Assembly (NCBI GenBank): GCA_030433055.1
Contig: JAUILJ010000399.1
Location: forward strand, 1 to 7,288
Direction: 5' to 3'
DNA length: 7,288 nucleotides
Source: Polyangia bacterium
GTDB taxonomy: Bacteria; Myxococcota_A; Polyangia; Polyangiales; Polyangiaceae
Every line of letters begins with the position of its first letter. Within the stretch, counting starts at the first letter, position 1. Below the pieces are notes generated by a model. It worked only from the letters and a program-made list of their open reading frames with translations. It searched no databases and had not been told where the DNA came from. The position numbers and the translations under genes are program-made. This document shows, piece after piece, positions 1 to 5,912 of this stretch.

Positions 1-101
1 CGGGCCCACGCCCGCGTGCCGTCCAGGCTCTCACACCCACTGAACGCGCCCGGCGACGAAGATTCCCTCGCCCTGACTCCTGGCGACGTATCCTGTGTGA
101 G

Positions 102-836
102 ATGGCGAAGAAGGCGAAGAGCTCCGAGTTCAAGCAGCAGTCGCTCAGCGAAGCGCGCTTCGAGGAATGTGATCTCAGCCGGGCCCAGCTCGTGCGCTGT
201 GGGCTGCCACAAGTCTCCATCACGCGCTGCATCGGTCACGCGATGTCCATCACCGACAGCGAGCTCTGCAAGCTGACTGGCAACGACCTGACGCTCGACG
301 ACGCGCGGCTGCAGGACGTCAGCGCCCAGCGCCTCCAGCTGACTGACGCCAACCTGAGTGGCGCCTGCTTGAACGACGTGAACCTCGATCAGCTCAAGCT
401 CTCCAACGCCTCCCTCAAGCAACTATCCCTGGATGACGTGGACCTGGCTTCGTTCAAGCTGAACAACGCGGCGCTGCGCGCAAGTGAGCTCTCAGACATC
501 GACGCGACGGGGATGCGCTTGACCGACGCGGATCTCACCGGTGTCCGCCTGACCGACGTCAACTTGAGCCGCGCGGAACTGAAAGATGTCGAGGCTCCCG
601 GCCTCAGCCTGCAGGATGGCACGCTGAAAGCGGGGAAGTTCGATAACGTCGATCTCTCCGGCGTGACGTTCTCCAACTGCGCCGCGATCGAAGCCCAGTT
701 CAACGACGTGGACTTCGAGCGAGCCCGGCTCTCCAACGTCAGCCTGAAGCATGCGGTGATCGAAGACGCTGACATCACCGGGCTGACGATCAACGGAGTG
801 CGCGTCGATGAGCTCTTGGCGAAGCGCAAGGCCTGA
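102..836 (+). CDS. Pentapeptide repeat protein, 45 units in unbroken register (244 aa)
   Basis: Almost the whole chain is pentapeptide repeats. From F10 to R234, every fifth residue is L, F or I, except G45, G60, A75, A135, A165 and A195. The family folds as a right-handed quadrilateral beta-helix with four units per turn, so 45 units predict about 11 turns. A short basic N-terminus (MAKKAKSSE) and a charged C-terminal tail (VDELLAKRKA) flank the helix. There is no signal peptide or membrane segment, so it is probably cytoplasmic. Every second unit carries D or N at its third position. Cys residues C23, C33 and C43 sit at the inward-facing fourth position of three successive even-series units. 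Known relatives include DNA-mimic gyrase binders (MfpA, Qnr), but most family members have no known function and none is assigned here. The ATG at 102 is chosen because the repeats begin nine residues later. Its upstream region has only a weak ribosome-binding sequence. The gene converges on the ATPase gene, 57 bp away. Family certain, role unknown. Confidence 0.93.
   Translation: MAKKAKSSEFKQQSLSEARFEECDLSRAQLVRCGLPQVSITRCIGHAMSITDSELCKLTGNDLTLDDARLQDVSAQRLQLTDANLSGACLNDVNLDQLKLSNASLKQLSLDDVDLASFKLNNAALRASELSDIDATGMRLTDADLTGVRLTDVNLSRAELKDVEAPGLSLQDGTLKAGKFDNVDLSGVTFSNCAAIEAQFNDVDFERARLSNVSLKHAVIEDADITGLTINGVRVDELLAKRKA
129..803 (+). repeat. Region encoding 45 contiguous pentapeptide repeats with a 10-residue super-repeat
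   Basis: This stretch encodes residues 10-234, where the five-residue register never slips. Units starting at residues 50, 60, 70 and so on to 220 all have D (13 times) or N (5 times) in third place. Intervening units (55, 65 and so on to 225) have mixed residues there (K, R, G, Q, S, A, E, H) and only one D. The DNA is diverged between units, so this is an old protein-level repeat rather than a recent tandem duplication. Confidence 0.9.
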
Positions 837-893
837 GCCAGCGTCCACAATCGCCAACGCCTCGAACACACCATCCAGCCCGAGCCGGGTGCA

Positions 894-3800
894 TCAAGCA
901 GCGGCGCGTCGCAGCTGATGCAGGGTAAAGCGAGCGCCGAGGGCAGCTTCGCACAGCTCGACGTGGCGCCGATGATGGGTGAAGAACAACACCTGGGTGC
1001 GCTGAGCCAGCGCTGCCAGAGCCTGCAACGCGGCGAGCGCCCGCTCCTCATCGAAGTGGACCAGCACGTCGTCCAGGACCACGGGCAGGGCAACGCCGGC
1101 CTCGACGTAGCGCTCGATACTGGCGATTCGCAGGGCGAGGTAGAGCTGGTCTCGCGCACCATCGCTGAGATCGTCCACCCGAACGCGCTCATGATCGCCG
1201 CGCGCACCGCTGGGAATGGCCTCCAGGATCGCGTGATCGTCAGCGTCGAAGCCTACCGCCAGCTCCCGGTATCTCCCCAGCGTGAGCGCCGGAAAGAGCT
1301 GGTTGGCGCGCTCCAGAATCGGACCCTGATTTTCCTTACGGTAACGCTCCACCTCCTGAGCCAGGATCAGCTCCGCCAGCTTCACCCGGCGATAGCGAAC
1401 GACCTCACGACGCAACGCCGCCAAGACCTCGGCTTGTTCCTCGCGCCGTGTCGCGGCAGAGCCTGTCGATAGCCGCTCCAAGCCGGCGCGCTTGCGCTCC
1501 AGGTCCGAGATCGCGTCTCGGTAGCTCTCGTCCAACTCCGCGAGGTCGCTCTCCAGCTGGCTGAGGCGCAGGGCGATGGCCGCCGGGGCCATCTCGCGCA
1601 CCGCCGCCAGGATCTCGGGCACTCCGTCCCACGTCCCCGCCGCCTCCTCGAGCAGCTCCCGCTGCCGCTCCTGGATCGCGGCCCGCAAGCGACTCTGGTC
1701 GGCAGCCCGGCGCTCGGCAGCGAGCAGATCGCCCGCGTCTCGCACCCCTGCGATCTCGCAGAGCCGCCCGAGCTCGCGCTCGGCCTCCGCGGCGTCGCGC
1801 CTGGATTCGGTGAGTTCACGCTCGAGCCGCTCCAAGTGCGTCGAGATCAGCGCGACTCGCTCAGCCTTGGTGCGCTCCTCGTGAAAACGCCGCTTGAGCT
1901 CCGCGCCAGCTCGGGCAACGTCCCACCCGATCAGATCCGGCGACAAGCGCTCCAAGCGCTCCCGCAGCCACTCGGCGAGCTGCGCGGCGTCGCGCTCCAT
2001 GCCCTGGATCCGCCCTCGCAGGCTCGTCCGCTTGTCGAGGCGGCGCTCGAGCTGAGCAAACGCCTCGAGGCGCGCGTTCACCACTCGGCTCGGAGTGTCT
2101 GGCGAAAGGCCCAGCGACGCGAGAGAGCGCTCCCAGCGCGACGCCCACGCGCCGTGCTCCGCCTCCGTTTGATTCAGCAGCCGCATACGCACCGCGCGTT
2201 GGTCCGCCAGCTCAGTGCCTCGACTCACATCGGCTCGCCTCTCGAGCAGCTCGCTTCCCAAACGAGCCAGCAGACCTCGGCTGACTGCGATGAGCTCCGC
2301 AAGTGACTGCGCTTCAGACTTGGTCTGGTATTCCAAGAGTCGCTCGCGCAAGTCCGCCATCGCAGCCGACAGGCGCCCCTGGAGGCGAGCGACCTCTCGC
2401 CTCCCGGAGTCCAGACGTTCTTCGATCTCCCGCGCTCTGAGCAGCGCCTCGAAGCGTGGCCCCAGTGCGTCGCTCTCGATATCCGCCAAGGCGGGATACG
2501 CCCCACCGAACTCAGCCCGCTGGGCCAACGCACGCTCGTGATGCTGGGAGAGCCGCTCCTGCGCCTCCACCTGAGCGCGCTCGAGCAGCGCCGCGGTACG
2601 ACGCAGCTGCGCACCCACGCTCACTCGCTCGGCGTCCCCGAGCAGGAGGTCCGCCAGCGAATCGACGCGCCGCAAGGCCGCCTCGAACGCTCGTAGCTCG
2701 GCGGCAGCGGGCAGGTTCCCGGCTCGAAGCGCGTCGTCAACCCTGGCCCACGCAGCTTCGCGTTGTATGCGCGCGCCCGTCAGCTCCTCAGGCTGCAGCA
2801 GCCTACCTGCGCTCTCGAGCGACGTGAGCTGTCGATGGATCTGCTGCAGCTCGTTTGCGACACGCGCGAGCTCCTCTTCACTGGCCGTGACGGCACGCTC
2901 TTCGGAGCGCTGTTCCTTGAGGAAGCGTTCCACGCGGTCGCGGGTAGGCAGCTCGAGGTCTACCAGGCGCTCGACACCGAGCCGTCGGCGGACCTCCGCG
3001 AGCTCGATCTCCAGCTTTCGGTTCTGTTCCGTGAGTTCCTGTAGACGCGCCTCTACGCTTTGCTCGGCGGAAGCGACCTCCAGCGCGTGCTCGAGCCGCG
3101 CGGGCTCTGGTGGCTCGGGTCGCGCGGCCAGGCGCGAGTTCAGGTTCTCGAGACGCGCGTCCAGCTCCGAGAGGTCGTCTCGCTGTTGCTGCAGCGTGAC
3201 CTCCAGACGGGCGCGCTGCTCGATGAGGTCGGCCAGTCTTGCCCGCAGCGCGCCCCCCGGCAGGCTCGGCTCGAGCAGGTCGTCGGTAGGCAGCTCGAGG
3301 CTCGTCATCGCCTGGCGGATCTCCGCCTCGATCGCTTGTAGCTCACCGCGCCTGCGTGGCAGGTCGACGACCGCTTTGCGATGACTGCCGAGCGCGTTGT
3401 CCAAGTACTCGAGCTCCGAGGGCTCGAACTCCCGAGCGAGTGGACCGGGCTCACCCAGGCGCCCCAATTCTTGCCGCGCGGATTCAATCTCCGCGCCTTT
3501 CCTCAGCGCGTCGCGTTCGCTCGTCGTGCGCTGGAGCATCCAGCGCTCGCGCTCCTCTTGGAAGGTCTGCGGCAGCGCGAGAGGCTCGCCCAGGCCCTCG
3601 AGCTCGCGCAGCGCCACCCCGTAGCGCGCGGCGATGTGTCCGAGTCGCTGCAGCTGGTTGAGCCTACTCTCCTCGAGCCGCAGCTCGTTCCTGCGCGCGC
3701 TTTGCCCCTCAACCTCTGCCTGCTGGCGATTGACTTCGTCGCGCTGCTTGAGCCAGCCCTCGGGCTCCGTGGTGGCCAGGCGGAGCTGGGACTTCGCGTC

Positions 3801-4364
3801 TTGATAGCGCGTGACCAGCTGATTGATGGTGCGCTTGCCGCGGGGCAAATACAGCGCCTCGGCCTCTGCGCGGAGCTTCGAGATGACTTCCCTCACCCCC
3901 CCCGAACCGATCCCTGCGGCGTACAAGCTCTCGCCGAGCTGACCCTCACCGCGAGCCAACGCCGAACCTCCCTCCCGCAGCGAGACGTGATCCAGGCCAA
4001 AGAGCGCCGAGTAGATCTCCGAGTCGACACCCTTCAGGACCGCCTTGAGCTGTTCCTCCGCGACGGGTTCGCCGGAGCCGTCGAGTAACGTCGCCTTGCG
4101 CCCCTTGCGCCGCGTCAGGCGCTTGACCTCGCTGTTGGCCTGGAGGTCCGCGGTGATTCGGAGATCGCCGCCGCTGTGCAGGTACACGTCGCGGGAGACG
4201 TGGGGGATCCCATAGAGGAAGCCCTTGATCGCCCGCAGAGTGGTGCTCTTGCCTGCCTCGTTCGGACCAAATATCACATGGAAATCTGGACGCTCGTCGC
4301 CAAAATCCAGGACCTCCCCCGTGAAGGCCCCGAACTTCCCGAGCTCCAAGCGTCGGAAGCGCAT
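894..4364 (-). CDS. SMC/Rad50-like AAA family ATPase, YhaN type (SbcC-like partner of the adjacent nuclease)
   Basis: This 1156-residue protein is a split ABC-type ATPase with its two halves at the ends of a long coiled coil. The N-terminal part holds Walker A (GPNEAGKST, residues 33-41). It is followed by the YhaN-type segment around 122-153 (FGLDHVSLREGG, then ARGEGQLGESLYAAG) and a conserved LYLPRGKRT at 171-179. Residues of roughly 180-1030 are mostly Leu/Glu/Arg/Ala/Gln-rich helix with several proline breaks. The C-terminal part has the signature motif LSDGAR (1066-1071), Walker B LPVVLDD (1093-1099), a D-loop-like VHFD (1102-1105) and an H-loop FFTHH (about 1127-1131). In Rad50/SbcC proteins such heads dimerise on ATP and control the nuclease. 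Only two cysteines occur (in RLCEIAG and ELCEAAL), far apart, so there is no CxxC zinc hook; this fits YhaN rather than SbcC or Rad50. The start codon overlaps the stop of the upstream nuclease gene (TGATG), which implies coupled translation and a complex. Family call is strong; the exact DNA substrate is unknown. Confidence 0.95.
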   Translation of the reverse strand: MRFRRLELGKFGAFTGEVLDFGDERPDFHVIFGPNEAGKSTTLRAIKGFLYGIPHVSRDVYLHSGGDLRITADLQANSEVKRLTRRKGRKATLLDGSGEPVAEEQLKAVLKGVDSEIYSALFGLDHVSLREGGSALARGEGQLGESLYAAGIGSGGVREVISKLRAEAEALYLPRGKRTINQLVTRYQDAKSQLRLATTEPEGWLKQRDEVNRQQAEVEGQSARRNELRLEESRLNQLQRLGHIAARYGVALRELEGLGEPLALPQTFQEERERWMLQRTTSERDALRKGAEIESARQELGRLGEPGPLAREFEPSELEYLDNALGSHRKAVVDLPRRRGELQAIEAEIRQAMTSLELPTDDLLEPSLPGGALRARLADLIEQRARLEVTLQQQRDDLSELDARLENLNSRLAARPEPPEPARLEHALEVASAEQSVEARLQELTEQNRKLEIELAEVRRRLGVERLVDLELPTRDRVERFLKEQRSEERAVTASEEELARVANELQQIHRQLTSLESAGRLLQPEELTGARIQREAAWARVDDALRAGNLPAAAELRAFEAALRRVDSLADLLLGDAERVSVGAQLRRTAALLERAQVEAQERLSQHHERALAQRAEFGGAYPALADIESDALGPRFEALLRAREIEERLDSGRREVARLQGRLSAAMADLRERLLEYQTKSEAQSLAELIAVSRGLLARLGSELLERRADVSRGTELADQRAVRMRLLNQTEAEHGAWASRWERSLASLGLSPDTPSRVVNARLEAFAQLERRLDKRTSLRGRIQGMERDAAQLAEWLRERLERLSPDLIGWDVARAGAELKRRFHEERTKAERVALISTHLERLERELTESRRDAAEAERELGRLCEIAGVRDAGDLLAAERRAADQSRLRAAIQERQRELLEEAAGTWDGVPEILAAVREMAPAAIALRLSQLESDLAELDESYRDAISDLERKRAGLERLSTGSAATRREEQAEVLAALRREVVRYRRVKLAELILAQEVERYRKENQGPILERANQLFPALTLGRYRELAVGFDADDHAILEAIPSGARGDHERVRVDDLSDGARDQLYLALRIASIERYVEAGVALPVVLDDVLVHFDEERALAALQALAALAQRTQVLFFTHHRRHVELCEAALGARFTLHQLRRAAA

Positions 4365-5614
4365 CAGCCCTGCTCCGCGTCGAAGAGCATGGGCAACAGC
4401 AGCTGCTCGATCGCCGAGAGCTCTTCGCTCGTCACCTCGGGATCCGTCAAGCCCAGGCGTTCGGCTCCGTCACGCAGCTCCCGAGGCAGGCGACGCTCGA
4501 GCTCAGCCAGCTCCTCGCAAAGCGCGCCGAGCGCTTCGGGATCTTGCCTCAACTCAGCGAGCGTTCGAGCGAGCTGGCCAACCGGCCCCCCCAGCTCACG
4601 CAGCTCCGAGAGGTCCACGCGAGTCTGGGTCGATAGCTCCAGGCGTTCTAGCCACACGCTCCCCACGTCTGCAGCCGCACGACGGAACTCCGCCAGCCAG
4701 CGCTCAGGCTCTGCTGCGAACACCCCGTGAAGTGCTGAACGCCCGACGATTTCGATCCGTACGGCAAGAGAACAGGCGAGCTCCTCGTGCAAGCGATTCA
4801 ACGCGTCCCCTGCGGCTACCAAGAGCTCGTCCGGGTCAGCATAGTCCTTGGCGTCCAGCTCGAGCTTCTCCCAGCGCACGACAGCGAGGTCGCGATGCTC
4901 GACGCGACGGATCCTGCCGCCCTCCACCTCGATGCAGGTGGCTCCCTTCGGGCCGCGCTCGCGCATATGACGGCCCTGGAGGTTGCCCGGATAGACGATC
5001 CAGGGCTCACGGCTGACGATCTCGCGCGTATGGATGTGTCCCAGCGCCCAATAGTCGTATCCGTGGTGAATCAAGGCCTGAGTGCTCGAGGGGGCGTAGT
5101 TGGCGTGGCCCGGACGATCATCGAGGCAGGTGTGGAGTAGCCCGACATTGAGCATGCCCGGCAGGGGCGCAGGGTATTCAGGGGTGAGGTCGCGATTCAC
5201 GGCGCGCTCAGCGAAGCCCTGGCCATGTACCGCGACCCCAAGATCTTCGAACACCAACGTTCCTGGAGCGCCGGTCGGCAGCTCCTCGACGTGTGCCGGC
5301 AGGCTGAGCTGCTTCGTGAGGACGCTCTGAGCGTCGTGATTTCCCCGGAGCATCACGACGCGCACGTTTGCCTCAGCCAGGCGGCCGAGCTCCGCCAGGA
5401 AGAACAATCCCGTGCCGTAGTCTTTCCAGTCACCGTCGAACAGATCGCCCGCCAGAAGCAGCAGGCTGGCTCGCTCCTCGAGGCACAGATCGATCAACCT
5501 GGAGAACGCACGCCGTGTCGCGCCGCGCAGCAAGTCCACCGGCGCGCCCTCGTAGCGCTCCAAGCCCAACATGGGACTATCGAGGTGAATATCCGCAGCG
5601 TGAATGATCTTCAT
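4364..5614 (-). CDS. Mre11/SbcD-type metallophosphoesterase, YhaO-like DNA repair exonuclease (416 aa)
   Basis: This is a calcineurin-like two-metal phosphoesterase of the Mre11/SbcD family, expected to cut DNA ends as the nuclease subunit of a complex with the downstream ATPase. All family motifs are present in order: DIHLD (8-12, with D8 and H10), AGDLFD (55-60), GNHD (91-94), the histidine of LLHTC (H161), and GHIH (192-195), followed by YPGN (208-211). The phosphoesterase domain fills about residues 1-240. The rest is a cap and C-terminal region rich in Leu/Glu/Arg that ends in helices probably contacting the ATPase, as in Mre11 (inference). Length fits SbcD/YhaO proteins of about 400 residues. 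The start at 5614 is chosen because MKIIHAADIHLDSP is the canonical N-terminus. The frame is open to another ATG at 5746, but those 44 extra residues resemble nothing in the family. The sequence before 5614 has no good Shine-Dalgarno site. It is the first gene of a two-gene operon. Confidence 0.95.
   Translation of the reverse strand: MKIIHAADIHLDSPMLGLERYEGAPVDLLRGATRRAFSRLIDLCLEERASLLLLAGDLFDGDWKDYGTGLFFLAELGRLAEANVRVVMLRGNHDAQSVLTKQLSLPAHVEELPTGAPGTLVFEDLGVAVHGQGFAERAVNRDLTPEYPAPLPGMLNVGLLHTCLDDRPGHANYAPSSTQALIHHGYDYWALGHIHTREIVSREPWIVYPGNLQGRHMRERGPKGATCIEVEGGRIRRVEHRDLAVVRWEKLELDAKDYADPDELLVAAGDALNRLHEELACSLAVRIEIVGRSALHGVFAAEPERWLAEFRRAAADVGSVWLERLELSTQTRVDLSELRELGGPVGQLARTLAELRQDPEALGALCEELAELERRLPRELRDGAERLGLTDPEVTSEELSAIEQLLLPMLFDAEQG
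4373..4376 (-). promoter_or_regulatory. Ribosome-binding site of the ATPase gene, inside the end of the nuclease gene
   Basis: On the minus strand GGAG lies 8 bases before the ATG at 4364-4362. It sits within the last codons of the nuclease gene. Together with the one-base TGATG overlap it supports this start codon and reinitiation or coupled translation. Confidence 0.6.
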
Positions 5615-5786
5615 GGATGGCGGGAAGGCTTCATCAGGTACCCAAGAGCCGAGCCGGACACGGACACGCCCGGCCGAATACGACAGCCCAGGCGTCCGCA
5701 ACGAGCCTGAAGTCTGCCTCTCGCTCCTACCACGAGGCCCCGACACCTACATTGCGAAACGATGATCGGGGTGGTCGCAGCAGCTT

Positions 5787-5800
5787 GACGACTCGTCGTC
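5787..5800. repeat. Perfect short inverted repeat, possible operator
   Basis: GACGAC and GTCGTC face each other across a two-base TC spacer. The repeat overlaps the only -35-like hexamer (TTGACG, 5785-5790) upstream of the lipoprotein gene, where a repressor or activator could bind. A 6-bp palindrome is not rare in GC-rich DNA, so an operator role is a guess. Confidence 0.25.
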
Positions 5801-5900
5801 CGTCGTGGACGCTTCTATGGTCCGGGCTTCCGCGATCGCTAACTCTCAGAAAAGAGTGGCCACCGCGGCTCCTGATCCGGAGCACAGCTTGGCTACTTGT

Positions 5901-5905
5901 GGAGG
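5901..5905 (+). promoter_or_regulatory. Strong Shine-Dalgarno site that sets the lipoprotein start
   Basis: GGAGG lies 7 bases before the ATG at 5913. This rules for 5913 over the upstream in-frame ATGs at 5805 and 5817, which would bury the signal peptide behind 36 or 32 extra residues. Confidence 0.85.
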
Positions 5906-5912
5906 GAACTAC

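Larger units (their letters stand above)
5615..5912. other. Divergent intergenic region between nuclease operon and lipoprotein gene
   Basis: These 298 bases must hold the promoters of both flanking transcripts. No pair of boxes close to the sigma-70 consensus at proper spacing is visible on either strand. A TTGACG at 5785-5790 resembles a -35 box for the lipoprotein gene, but the nearest AT-containing hexamer (TTCTAT, 5813-5818) is 22 bases away, too far. For the nuclease operon, minus-strand TTGCGG and TATTCG about 15 bases apart, near 5675-5705, are a weak possibility. An inverted repeat overlaps the TTGACG. Open frames here extend the flanking genes but look non-coding. Confidence 0.5.

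Noticed and set aside
1..101. End of a gene lying to the left of the window.
   Set aside because: No frame in this stretch has recognisable protein features. It reads as the upstream region of the pentapeptide gene.
879..889. A small hairpin (CCCG-AGC-CGGG) between the convergent pentapeptide and ATPase genes, considered as a bidirectional terminator.
   Set aside because: The stem has only four pairs and no T tract on either strand.
389..1207. A long minus-strand open frame (272 residues) opposite the pentapeptide gene and the end of the ATPase gene, and a second one at 492-869.
   Set aside because: Both lie antisense to genes with clear protein motifs. Their Ser/Arg-rich, low-complexity translations are typical of the open antisense frames of GC-rich DNA.
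3381..4088. A 235-residue plus-strand open frame opposite the ATPase gene, and a 263-residue one at 4225-5016.
   Set aside because: They are mirror frames of strongly biased GC-rich codons. Neither shows a recognisable domain or a ribosome-binding site, and the opposite strand carries intact catalytic motifs.
894..4364. Canonical SbcC with a zinc hook.
   Set aside because: No CxxC occurs anywhere in the 1156 residues, and the N-terminal region has YhaN-type sequence features.
5615..5746. A 44-residue N-terminal extension of the nuclease using the ATG at 5746.
   Set aside because: The extension is Arg/Ser/Gly-rich with no family resemblance, while the protein from 5614 starts exactly as SbcD/YhaO proteins do.
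5805..5912. A 36-residue N-terminal extension of the lipoprotein using the ATG at 5805.
   Set aside because: It would displace the signal peptide from the N-terminus, and the GGAGG at 5901-5905 is ideally placed for the ATG at 5913.
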